From Cupriavidus taiwanensis (GTDB lineage: Bacteria > Pseudomonadota > Gammaproteobacteria > Burkholderiales > Burkholderiaceae), in contig NZ_LT976853.1 in NCBI RefSeq assembly GCF_900249755.1, positions 1,503,253-1,567,252 of the forward strand: a DNA stretch of 64,000 bases, read 5' to 3'. The position numbers and the translations under genes are program-made. The notes under the pieces are model-generated. The model made no database searches. It had not been told where the DNA came from and saw only the letters and a list, made by a program, of their open reading frames with translations. Positions 47,730 to 57,192 of the stretch are shown in pieces (position 1 is the stretch's first letter; the number at the start of each line of letters is the position of its first letter).

Positions 47730-48767
47730 ATGAACGGTATCCACACCCGGCGCGCACTGGGGCGCGCCTGCATCGGCAGCACGCTGGCGTTGCTGTCGGC
47801 CGCGGCCGATGCAACGGTGACGCTATATGGCCGCCTCGACACCGACATCGAGTACCAGAAGGGGCCCGAAGGCAAGGCCGCGCAGATGGCCGACAACGCG
47901 TCGCGCTGGGGCCTGCGCGGCAGCGAAGACCTGGGCGGCGGCCTGCGTGCCGCGTTCGGCCTGGAGCAGGGCTTCGGCGCCGACAACGGCGTCGCCACCA
48001 ACCCGCAGTTCCGCCATGCCTTTGTCGGCCTGCAGGGCGGCTTCGGCGCGATCGCGCTGGGGCGGCTGGATTCGGCGACGATCGTCGGTTCGCCGGTCTA
48101 TTCGCAGGTAACGCAGAACATCGACTTCGCCATCCACGATGCCGGCGCCACCGCGATCGGCACCAAGGTGCTGAATGCGCGCAACCGCGTGTCGAATGCG
48201 CTGGGCTATATGACGCCGACCTTCGGCGGCTTCTCGGTGCGGGCGCGCATGAACCTGGCGGGGCCGGACCCGGCCACCCCCAACGCCCGCTCGCCGGTGC
48301 AGGCGGAGGACGATTTCCGCCAGTTCGACGTGGGCCTGAACTACTCCGCCGGCAGTTTTTCGGCGGGCCTGGGCTATTCGCGCGATGCCAAGACCGGCGG
48401 CCTGGCGGCCAACGATTTCCGCGACAAGGTGCAGGCGGTGGCTTCGTACGATTTCAGCGTGGTCAACCTCTATGGCATCGTCGGGCGCGACCGCTACGCC
48501 GGCACCGCGACCACGCGCACCGACGTGCCGTACTGGCTGGTCGGCTTCACCGTGCCCTACGGCGCGCACAAGCTCACGGTGAACTACATGCAGCGCGCGG
48601 TGCAGCGCGACCCGCAGGGGCGGCTCAGCAAGGTGCAGGCCGGCTACGGCTACAGCCTGAGCAAGCGCACCATGCCCTATGTCTTCTTCGACCGCGAGGA
48701 TCCCAACTCGCACCGGCCCGGCGACACCGTGACCACGGTGGGCATCGGCATTCAACACAAGTTCTGA
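47730..48767 (+). CDS. Gram-negative porin (Porin_4 family)
   Basis: A 345-residue outer-membrane porin of the 16-strand betaproteobacterial type. A signal peptide ends near residue 28 (SAAADA), and the mature protein begins TVTLYGRLDTDIEY, the family's usual opening. ASRWGLRGSEDLGGGL and a final Phe (QHKF) are standard. GGGAGCAGC supports the start at 47730. Its place after the peptide transporter and 2 bp before the amidohydrolase suggests it admits that system's substrate, an inference from position. Confidence 0.92.
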   Translation: MNGIHTRRALGRACIGSTLALLSAAADATVTLYGRLDTDIEYQKGPEGKAAQMADNASRWGLRGSEDLGGGLRAAFGLEQGFGADNGVATNPQFRHAFVGLQGGFGAIALGRLDSATIVGSPVYSQVTQNIDFAIHDAGATAIGTKVLNARNRVSNALGYMTPTFGGFSVRARMNLAGPDPATPNARSPVQAEDDFRQFDVGLNYSAGSFSAGLGYSRDAKTGGLAANDFRDKVQAVASYDFSVVNLYGIVGRDRYAGTATTRTDVPYWLVGFTVPYGAHKLTVNYMQRAVQRDPQGRLSKVQAGYGYSLSKRTMPYVFFDREDPNSHRPGDTVTTVGIGIQHKF

Positions 48768-48769
48768 CC

Positions 48770-49633
48770 ATGGCACTTCCTTATTCGCTGACGGAACCCG
48801 CCGCAGCGGCGCTGCCGCTGGTGGTGGATTCCCCGCACAGCGGCCTGCTGCATCGCGAAACCCTGCCGCTGGCGGCGCCGCCCGAGGCCTTGCTGTCGGG
48901 CTGGGACGCCTATGTCGACCAGCTCTTCGCACACGCGCCGCGGGTGGGCGGCACCTTGCTGTGCGCCAGCTTTCCGCGCTGGCTGGTCGACGTCAACCGC
49001 GCCCGCGACGATATCGACCCCGACCTGATCGATGGCGCCATGCCCTATGCCGTGCGGCCCAGCGACAAGTCCGGCCGCGGCATGGGCGTGCTGCGCCGGC
49101 TGGCGCTGCCGGGCGTGCCGGTCTATGCCGCGCCGCTGTCGCCCGACATGGCGGAATGCCTGCTGAAGACCTACTACGACCCGTACCATGCCGCGCTGTC
49201 CGGCCTGCTGGCGCAGCACCATGCGCGCTCGGGCGCGGTGTGGCATCTCGACTGCCATTCGATGAAGTCGCGCGGCAATGCGATGAACATCGACAACGGC
49301 GCGTCGCGGCCGGATTTCGTCGTCAGCAACGGCGACGGCGCCACCTGCTCGCCGGCGTTCGTCGAACTGGTGGCGGAGTGCCTGCGCGGCCTTGGCTACC
49401 GGGTCGCCGTCAACTGGCCGTACAAGGGCGCGCAGCTGATCCGCGCGTATGCCGATCCGGCGCAGGGACGGCACAGCCTGCAGATCGAGATCAACCGCGC
49501 GCTGTACATGGATGAGGCGACGCTGGCGCAGCACGCGGGTTTCGCCTTGCTGCGCGGCCATCTCGACGAACTGCTGGAGCACGTCGCTGCATATATTCAG
49601 ACTGAACTGCGCCGTACCGAACTGCGTGGATGA
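48770..49633 (+). CDS. N-formylglutamate amidohydrolase family protein
   Basis: A 287-residue N-formylglutamate amidohydrolase (FGase) family protein. PLVVDSPHSGLLHRE near the N-terminus, VDVNRARDDIDPDLIDG, HLDCHSMKS and LQIEINRALYMDE are the conserved blocks, with metal ligands probably among the His and Glu of these motifs. The known HutG reaction releases formate and glutamate, but no hut genes are near, so the true substrate may be another N-formyl or amide compound. It starts 2 bp after the porin stop. Confidence 0.88.
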   Translation: MALPYSLTEPAAAALPLVVDSPHSGLLHRETLPLAAPPEALLSGWDAYVDQLFAHAPRVGGTLLCASFPRWLVDVNRARDDIDPDLIDGAMPYAVRPSDKSGRGMGVLRRLALPGVPVYAAPLSPDMAECLLKTYYDPYHAALSGLLAQHHARSGAVWHLDCHSMKSRGNAMNIDNGASRPDFVVSNGDGATCSPAFVELVAECLRGLGYRVAVNWPYKGAQLIRAYADPAQGRHSLQIEINRALYMDEATLAQHAGFALLRGHLDELLEHVAAYIQTELRRTELRG

Positions 49634-49646
49634 AAGAAGCGCGCGC

Positions 49647-51065
49647 TCAGATCACCTTGCCCGGGTTCATCAGCCCGAGCGGATCGAGCGCGCCCTTGAT
49701 CGCCCGCATCATGGCGAGTTCGACCTCGCTCTTGTAGTGCCGGTTTTCCTCGCGCTTGAGCTGGCCGAGGCCGTGCTCGGCGGAGATCGAACCGTTATGC
49801 GAGCGCACGCTGTCGTGCACGATGCGGTTGACCTGGTCCTGGTGCGCGAGGAACGCGTCGTGGTCGACGCCCTCGGGCGGCGAGACGTTGTAGTGCAGGT
49901 TGCCGTCGCCGAGATGGCCGAAGGTGACCATGCGCGCGCCGGGAAACGCGTTCTGCAGCAGCGCGTCGGTGCACTCGATAAAGTCCGCGACGCGCGAGAC
50001 CGGCACGGCGATATCGTGCTTGATGTTCTTGCCGTCTTCCACCTGCGCCAGCGGAATGTGCTCGCGCAGGTTCCAGAAGTCGCGCGACTGCTGCACCGAC
50101 TCGGCCACCACCGCATCGGCGACCACGCCGGCGTCGAAGGCGGCCGACATCATGGTCTCGAAGATGCCGCGCGCATGGGCTTCGCTCTCGCTGTCGGACA
50201 GCTCCAGCAGCACCAGCTGCGGATGCATGTCTGCGAACGGATAGCGCAGCTGCGGGAAGTGCCGCGTCACCAGCGTCATGCTGAGCGCCGACATCAGCTC
50301 GAAGCCGGTCAGCATGGCGCCCGCGTGCGACTGGGCGATGGCCAGCAGCGCCAGCGCGGCGCGCGGGCTCTGCACCGCGGCCAGCGCGGTGACCGAGGCG
50401 CGCGGCAGCGGGAACAGCTTCATTACCGCGGCGGTGATGATGCCCAGCGTGCCCTCCGCACCGATAAACAGGTCGCGCAGGTCATAGCCGGTGTTGTCCT
50501 TGCGCAGGCCGCGCAGGCCGTGCCAGGTTTCTCCGGACGGCGTCACCACTTCCAGCCCCAGGCACAGTTCGCGCGTGTTGCCGTAGCGCAGCACCGCGGT
50601 GCCGCCGGCATTGGTCGACAGGTTGCCGCCGATGGTGCAGCTGCCCTCGGCCGCCAGGCTCAGCGGGAACAGCCGGCCATGCTCGCGCGCCACCTCCTGC
50701 AGCTGCTGCAGCACCACGCCGGCCTCGACCGTGATGGTGTTGTTGAGCGGGTCGACCTGGCGGATGCGGTTGAGCCGCTGCAGCGAAACCACAACCTGCG
50801 GCGCACCCGCCACCGGCGTGGCGCCGCCGCACAGGCCGGTGTTGCCGCCCTGCGGCACCATGGCGATCCGGTGCGCATGGCAGGCGTGGGCCACCTCGGC
50901 CACTTCCGCGGTGGTGCCCGGGCGCAGCACTGCCAGCGCCTCGCCGCGGTAGCGCTTGCGCCAGTCGGTCAGGTAGGGCGCCTGGTCGGCCGCGTCGGTC
51001 AGCACGTGCTGCGGGCCCAGCGCGGCGCGGCACAGTGCGAGGAAGGAATCTTGAGGCGAGGTCAT
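49647..51065 (-). CDS. FAD-linked oxidase (GlcD/D-lactate dehydrogenase type)
   Basis: A 472-residue FAD-binding type 4 oxidoreductase. The FAD loop is PQGGNTGLCGGATP, then GGNLSTNAGGTAVLRYGNTRE. The C-terminal substrate domain ends with GSISAEHGLGQLKR, a block typical of the D-2-hydroxyacid group (D-lactate, D-2-hydroxyglutarate, glycolate subunit D). The exact hydroxyacid cannot be read from the sequence. It is convergent with the FGase gene (13 bp) and lies downstream of the DUF2069-wrbA pair on the same strand. Confidence 0.92.
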   Translation of the reverse strand: MTSPQDSFLALCRAALGPQHVLTDAADQAPYLTDWRKRYRGEALAVLRPGTTAEVAEVAHACHAHRIAMVPQGGNTGLCGGATPVAGAPQVVVSLQRLNRIRQVDPLNNTITVEAGVVLQQLQEVAREHGRLFPLSLAAEGSCTIGGNLSTNAGGTAVLRYGNTRELCLGLEVVTPSGETWHGLRGLRKDNTGYDLRDLFIGAEGTLGIITAAVMKLFPLPRASVTALAAVQSPRAALALLAIAQSHAGAMLTGFELMSALSMTLVTRHFPQLRYPFADMHPQLVLLELSDSESEAHARGIFETMMSAAFDAGVVADAVVAESVQQSRDFWNLREHIPLAQVEDGKNIKHDIAVPVSRVADFIECTDALLQNAFPGARMVTFGHLGDGNLHYNVSPPEGVDHDAFLAHQDQVNRIVHDSVRSHNGSISAEHGLGQLKREENRHYKSEVELAMMRAIKGALDPLGLMNPGKVI

Positions 51066-51084
51066 GGGCGATGGCGGACGGGAT

Positions 51085-52232
<1,148 letters not shown>

Positions 52233-52263
52233 CTACAGACCACATCCAGGAGGTTGCTTGCGC

Positions 52264-53604
52264 ATGATTGGAGCCCGCGTCGCCCGCCTGCGCCGGGAAT
52301 GGAACCTGCAAAAGGTGCGTGCCCTGGCGCGCTACGCGCTGCGCCGCGCCGGTGAAGACCGGCTGCCGCAGGTCTCGGCCAGCCTGACCTTCACCACCGT
52401 GCTGGCGGTGGTGCCGGTGCTGACCGTGGCCTTCGCGCTGCTGGCCGCGTTCCCGGTGTTCCGCGACTTCCGCAACGCCATCGAGGCGTTCCTGTTCCAG
52501 AACCTGATTCCCGGCAACGTCAGCGAATCGATCCAGCGCTATCTCGGCATGTTCGCCAAGAGCGCGCGCGGGCTGACCGCGATGGGCCTGGCCGGGCTGA
52601 TGGTCACCTCGGTGCTGACCATGCTGACGGTGGAAGACGCGCTCAATGCGATCTGGCGCGTCAAGCAGCGCCGCCCGCTGGCGCAGCGGGTGCTGGTGTT
52701 CTGGGCGGTGCTGACGTTCGGGCCGGTGCTGATCGGCGCGAGCCTGTCGATCAGTTCGTACCTGATCTCGATCTCGGCGGGCTATGTCGGCACCATGCCG
52801 GTGGGGCTGGGGCTGCTGGTGGGCGCGACGCCGGTGCTGCTGTCGGCGCTGGCCTTCGCCTTCCTGTACACGGCGGTGCCCAACGCCTATGTCGAATGGC
52901 GCGATGCCATCGTCGCCGGGCTGGTCGCGGCGGTGGCGTTCGAGTTCGCCAAGCGCGGCTTCGGCTATTTCATCACCGAGATCCCGGCCTACACCGCGGT
53001 CTACGGCACCTTCGCCGCGCTGCCGCTGTTTCTGCTGTGGATCTACCTGAGCTGGCTGGTGACGCTGCTGGGCGCGACCATCGCCGCCAACCTGCCGGTG
53101 ATCCGGCAGGGCTACTGGCGCCGCCGCAGCTTCGCCGGCAGCGAGTTCTTCGATGCGCTGGGCGTGCTGCTGCTGCTCTACCGCGCCCGCGATGAAGTGC
53201 CGCGCAGCGTCGGCGAACTGGACCTGAGCCGCAAGCTGCGGGTCGAGGCCGACTACCTTTCCAGCCTGCTGGACAAGCTCAAGGCCATGCACCTGGTCGG
53301 ACGCCTGCAGCAGGAGCGCGGCCAGGCCCACTGGGCGCTGCTGTGCGATCCGTCGCAGGTGACGCTGCGGACCTTGCATGACCGGCTGGTACTGAACCTG
53401 CCGCGGCTGCCGCGCACGGCGCTGGCGCAGCATTTGCGGGGGGCGGATGCATTGAAGTCGATCCTGGACAATCCGCAGCTCGATCAGACGCTGGAGGCGG
53501 TGTTCCGGCAGCAGCCGGCGGATCTGCCGCCGGCGCAGGGAGAGGGTTCGGGGCAGCGGCGGACGCTGGAGGTGGTGCCGCCGGGGTGGCATGGGCAGGT
53601 GTGA
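52264..53604 (+). CDS. YihY/virulence factor BrkB family membrane protein
   Basis: A 446-residue inner-membrane protein of the YihY/BrkB family with about six helices in the first 280 residues (ASLTFTTVLAVVPVLTVAF, then LTAMGLAGLMVTSVLTML, then GTFAALPLFLLWIYLSWLVTLLGA). A cytoplasmic winged-helix-like tail follows, then a Pro/Gly-rich end. The family was once labelled ribonuclease BN, which was an error. A TTG at 52258 with AGGAGG 4 bp upstream is an alternative start, two residues longer. Function unknown. It is divergent from wrbA across about 170 bp. Confidence 0.85.
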   Translation: MIGARVARLRREWNLQKVRALARYALRRAGEDRLPQVSASLTFTTVLAVVPVLTVAFALLAAFPVFRDFRNAIEAFLFQNLIPGNVSESIQRYLGMFAKSARGLTAMGLAGLMVTSVLTMLTVEDALNAIWRVKQRRPLAQRVLVFWAVLTFGPVLIGASLSISSYLISISAGYVGTMPVGLGLLVGATPVLLSALAFAFLYTAVPNAYVEWRDAIVAGLVAAVAFEFAKRGFGYFITEIPAYTAVYGTFAALPLFLLWIYLSWLVTLLGATIAANLPVIRQGYWRRRSFAGSEFFDALGVLLLLYRARDEVPRSVGELDLSRKLRVEADYLSSLLDKLKAMHLVGRLQQERGQAHWALLCDPSQVTLRTLHDRLVLNLPRLPRTALAQHLRGADALKSILDNPQLDQTLEAVFRQQPADLPPAQGEGSGQRRTLEVVPPGWHGQV

Positions 53605-53647
53605 GCGGGGTGAGGCATGGCTGATCAAGCTGGCCGTCTGCCGGTTT

Positions 53648-53771
53648 GCTCCCCTCTCCCGCCTGCGGGAGAGGGGCAGGGGGTGAGGGCAGGCGGTGGC
53701 ATGCCGCAGGCTTGACTTCGTTGCGACTCCCGCCCTCACCCCAACCCTCTCCCGCAAGCGGGAGAGGGAGC
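53648..53771. repeat. REP-like element: two inverted arms, each a hairpin
   Basis: Arm 1 (53648-53690) begins GCTCCCCTCTCCCGC and ends GGGTGAGGGC. Arm 2 (53732-53771) is its near-complete inverse. Each arm contains CCTCTCCCGC-NN-GCGGGAGAGG. Paired inverted arms of this kind are typical of REP/BIME or short palindromic elements between genes. It may also serve as a bidirectional stop for the convergent neighbours. Confidence 0.85.
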
Positions 53772-53796
53772 ACACAATCGCGCAGGGGATAACGCC

Positions 53797-54114
53797 TCAG
53801 AACGGAATCCGCCCCCGCCAAATATCGAAATACATCACCCAATCCCCCATCAGGCTATAAACCGGATGCCGGAACGTAGCCGGCCGGTTCTTCTCGAACC
53901 CGAAGTGCCCGACCCAGGCAAACGCATATCCCGCCACCACCGCGGCGAGCAGCCACCAGGCATTGCCGGTCATGACCAAAGCCAGCAGGCACAGCAGCGC
54001 TACCGTCGAGCCGGCGAAATGCAGCCGCCGGCAGGTACGGTTCTGGTGTTCGCTCAGGTAGTAGGGATAGAAGGCCGCGAAGTTCTCGAATTCGCGTGTG
54101 CGGGCATGGGCCAT
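53797..54114 (-). CDS. DUF962 (Mpo1-like) membrane protein
   Basis: A 105-residue membrane protein of the DUF962 family: FENFAAFYPYYLSEHQN, RRLHFAGSTVALLCLLAL, AWVGHFGFEKNRPATF and SLMGDWVMYFDIWRG. The His residues of LHFxG and GHFGFEKN match those of the yeast dioxygenase Mpo1 (Fe-dependent alpha-oxidation of 2-hydroxy fatty acids). Whether the bacterial protein has that activity is not shown. It ends close to the REP-like element. Confidence 0.87.
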   Translation of the reverse strand: MAHARTREFENFAAFYPYYLSEHQNRTCRRLHFAGSTVALLCLLALVMTGNAWWLLAAVVAGYAFAWVGHFGFEKNRPATFRHPVYSLMGDWVMYFDIWRGRIPF

Positions 54115-54213
54115 GGCTGTCTCCGGCAGGTCTTGTTTGCTGCAGTGTAGACCTTCCGGGAAGCGATGTAGCAGCGGACGGCCGCCGGCGTGGCCGGCCG
54201 TCCGGGGCCGGCG

Positions 54214-55038
54214 TCAGCCGCCCGCCGCCACCTTGCGTGCAAACGCCGCCAGCGCGTCCAGCACTTCATCCGGGCGCTCGCCCATCAGCGCATGGCCGCA
54301 CGGCACCGTCACCACGCTGGCGCTGCGCATCTTGCCGGCGAGTGCCTGGGCTGCCTTGGGCGAGGTCATCATGTCCTTGTTGCCGGTGATGAACAGCGCC
54401 GGGCAGGCCGCCGCCGCGGCGGCTTCCTCGCCATGGGCGTAGGCGTTGCAGGCCGAGAAATCATTGTGGAACACATGCGCCTGCGGGTTGTTGCGCGATA
54501 CGCGCTCCATCAGCCGCTGGCTGCCGCCGTGCATCCACGCGCCCGGCCCGGGCGAAGACGGCTTGTTGGCGAGGCTCGAATGCGACCAGGTGTTGACCAT
54601 GGCGATGGCGTCGCCCTCGCGGTTGAGCGAGGCGTCCAGCAGCGCGTCGGATACCTTCATCGGATACGCCGTGGCCAGCAGCGCGATGCCGCGCACCGCC
54701 TGCGGATGCCGCGCCGCGCATTCCAGCGCGATCAGCGAGCCCATGCTGTGGCCGAACACGAAGGCCGGCGCGGCGACGCCGGCGGCGGCCACCAGCGCCA
54801 TGACCCAGTCGGCCATGGCCTCGACCGTGGCCAGCGGCGCGCCCTTGCTGCGGTTGTGGCCGAGCAGGTCCACCGCCAGCACCGAGAAGCCGTGGTTGGC
54901 GAACCAGCGCGTCTGCAGCGCCCACACGCTGTGGTCGTTCTGCGCGCCGTGGACAAAGACGGCGCAGGGCAGGGCGGGGTCGAAGGGTTTGCCGCCGGTA
55001 TAGGCGTAGGCCGGCTGGCCTGCAATGGTCAGTTCCAT
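54214..55038 (-). CDS. Alpha/beta hydrolase
   Basis: A 274-residue alpha/beta hydrolase. The oxyanion turn HGAQNDHSVW, nucleophile elbow GHSMGS, acid region ITGNKDMMTS and CGHALMGERPDE (catalytic His) are present. It overlaps the metZ stop by one base (TGATG), so it is translated right after metZ, but its substrate is unknown. MetX-type acyltransferases have a similar fold, yet the sequence is too short and lacks their pattern. Confidence 0.88.
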   Translation of the reverse strand: MELTIAGQPAYAYTGGKPFDPALPCAVFVHGAQNDHSVWALQTRWFANHGFSVLAVDLLGHNRSKGAPLATVEAMADWVMALVAAAGVAAPAFVFGHSMGSLIALECAARHPQAVRGIALLATAYPMKVSDALLDASLNREGDAIAMVNTWSHSSLANKPSSPGPGAWMHGGSQRLMERVSRNNPQAHVFHNDFSACNAYAHGEEAAAAAACPALFITGNKDMMTSPKAAQALAGKMRSASVVTVPCGHALMGERPDEVLDALAAFARKVAAGG

Positions 55039-56348
55039 CAGGCTTGTCCTCCCTTGCCGCTCATGGCTTTCTCGGCCGCCTTCAGGCCACGCTTGAGATC
55101 GTCGATCAGGTCGTCCGGGTCTTCCAGCCCGACCGACAGCCGGATCGTGCCTTCGGTGATGCCCGCCGACTGCAGCGCGGCCGCGTCCATGCGGAAGTGC
55201 GTAGTCGACGCCGGATGGATCACCAGCGAGCGCGCGTCGCCCACGTTGGCCAGGTGCGAGAACAGCGACAGGCTTTCGATAAAGCGCTGGCCGGCGGCCC
55301 GGTTGCCCTTCAGGTTGAAGCTGAACACCGCGCCGCAGCCGCGCGGCAGCAGGCGCTTGGCCAGTTCGTAGTCGGGGTGGGATTCCAGTTCCGGGTACGA
55401 CACCGACTCCACCATCGGGTGCGATACCAGGAACTGCACCACCTTGCGGGTGTTGTCGACATGGCGGCTCATGCGCAGCGGCAGCGTCTCGACGCCCTGC
55501 AGCAGCTGCCAGGCGGCCATCGGGTTCATGCACGCGCCGAAATCGCGCAAGCCTTCGCGGCGCGCGCGCAGCAGGAACGGCGCCACCGTGCTTTCCTCGG
55601 TGAACACCATGTTGTGGAAGCCCTCGTACGGCTCGGACAGCTCCGGGAAGCGCCCCGAGGCTTCGAAGTCGAAGGTGCCGCCTTCCACCAGCACGCCGCC
55701 GATGGTGGTGCCGTGGCCGCCCAGGAACTTGGTGGCCGAGTGGTAGAGCAGGCCGGCGCCGTGGTCGAACGGGCGCAGCAGGTAGGGCGTGGTGAAGGTG
55801 GAATCCACCAGCAGCGGGATGCCATGGTCCTGGCCCAGTTGCGCCAATGTCGGGATGTCGAGCACGTCGAGCCCCGGGTTGCCCAGCGTCTCGCCGAACA
55901 GCAGCCGGGTATTGGGGCGGATGGCGGCGCGCCAGGCGTCGAGGTCGCGCGCCTTGACGAAGGTGGTCTCGATGCCGAAGCGGCGCAGCGTGTAGTGCAG
56001 CAGGTTGTGCGAACCGCCGTACAGCGCCGACGACGCCACGATATGCGAGCCCGCGCCCATCAGCGTGGCCACCGCCAGGTGCAGCGCGGCCTGGCCCGAG
56101 GCCGTGGCGATGGCGCCGGCGCCGTTCTCGAGCGCGGCGATGCGCTCCTCGAGCACGGCCACGGTGGGATTGGAAATGCGGGAATAGACGTGCCCCGCGC
56201 GCTCCATGTTGAACAGCGACGCGGCGTGCTCGCTGTCGCGGAACACGAAGGACGTGGTCAGGTGGATGGGGGTGGCGCGGGCCCCGGTGGCGGGGTCGGG
56301 CGCGGCGCCGGCGTGCAGCGCCAGCGTGTCGAATCGGGTTCCGGACAT
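55038..56348 (-). CDS. metZ: O-succinyl/O-acetylhomoserine sulfhydrylase (MetZ type)
   Basis: A 436-residue PLP-dependent Cys/Met metabolism enzyme that makes homocysteine from activated homoserine and sulfide. It begins FDTLALHAGAAPDPATGAR, followed by YSRISNPTVAVLEERIA, the PLP lysine motif HSATKFLGGHG, and the C-terminal LVIHPASTTHFRM. The MetZ/MetY choice is made on length; MetZ is preferred because MetY-type extensions are not seen. The start at 56348 gives a family-like N-terminus; further upstream ATGs do not. Confidence 0.88.
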   Translation of the reverse strand: MSGTRFDTLALHAGAAPDPATGARATPIHLTTSFVFRDSEHAASLFNMERAGHVYSRISNPTVAVLEERIAALENGAGAIATASGQAALHLAVATLMGAGSHIVASSALYGGSHNLLHYTLRRFGIETTFVKARDLDAWRAAIRPNTRLLFGETLGNPGLDVLDIPTLAQLGQDHGIPLLVDSTFTTPYLLRPFDHGAGLLYHSATKFLGGHGTTIGGVLVEGGTFDFEASGRFPELSEPYEGFHNMVFTEESTVAPFLLRARREGLRDFGACMNPMAAWQLLQGVETLPLRMSRHVDNTRKVVQFLVSHPMVESVSYPELESHPDYELAKRLLPRGCGAVFSFNLKGNRAAGQRFIESLSLFSHLANVGDARSLVIHPASTTHFRMDAAALQSAGITEGTIRLSVGLEDPDDLIDDLKRGLKAAEKAMSGKGGQA

Positions 56349-56593
56349 GGTCGGTCGGCCTTGAGTTGTCTCCGGCCAGCATCGTAGCATCGCGCGCCCG
56401 CCCACGCTCGCCGGCGGCCCGCAAACCGGCCTCCCGCTTTACTTTGGCGGCGGGTTTGGGCTAGCATCGGCCAACGGGCAAGGCGCCCGCACACCCCTAT
56501 ACAGACAACAATGTGACCGGCATCGCCGCCGCCAGCGGCCACGGCGATGCCCTCAGTTTCAGCTCGGACAGAGCGCAGGCAGCGGAGACCACC

Positions 56594-57040
56594 ATGAAAG
56601 TCAGCGACATCCTCCAGATCAAGGGCAATACGCTCTACACCGTGACGCCTGACACCTCCTTGCTGGTCGCCGTGCACACCATGGCCGAGCACGATATCGG
56701 CTCGCTGGTGGTGATGGAATACGGCGACCTGGTCGGCATGCTGACCTTCCGCGAGATCATCGAGACGCTGGCGCGCAACAACGGCAACGTCGGCACCAGC
56801 AGCATCCGCAAGGTGATGGACGATGCGCCGCTGACCTGCACCATGGAAACCGACGTCAACGAGGTGCGCCGGATGATGCTGGAGCGTCACACCCGCTACC
56901 TGCCCGTGCTCGACAACCGCACGCTGATGGGCGTGATCTCGTTCTACGACGTGGCCAAGGCCGTGGTCGAGGACCAGAGCTTCGAGAACAAGATGCTCAA
57001 GGCCTATATCCGCGACTGGCCGGAAGAGCGCGCCGAATGA
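56594..57040 (+). CDS. Two-CBS-domain protein
   Basis: A 148-residue protein made of two CBS domains (about residues 1-65 and 72-135; VSDILQIKGNTLYTVTPD and IRKVMDDAPLTCTMETD mark the starts). Such a Bateman pair binds adenosine nucleotides and acts as an energy sensor in other proteins; here it stands alone. The stem GVISFYDVAKAVVED is characteristic. Partner unknown. The start MKVSDI at 56594 follows GGAGACCACC. Confidence 0.9.
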   Translation: MKVSDILQIKGNTLYTVTPDTSLLVAVHTMAEHDIGSLVVMEYGDLVGMLTFREIIETLARNNGNVGTSSIRKVMDDAPLTCTMETDVNEVRRMMLERHTRYLPVLDNRTLMGVISFYDVAKAVVEDQSFENKMLKAYIRDWPEERAE

Positions 57041-57192
57041 TGGCGCCGGGCCGCGCCGGCTGAAGCCGCCTGCGGAAATACCCTCGGTGGGGCGCCACGG
57101 GACCGTGGCGAGGTGGCGGCAAGGCCGCGGCTGCGGCACACTAGCCGGCGTTCCCATTTCCGTTGGCGGTCGCCCGACCGACCGGCCCATCC

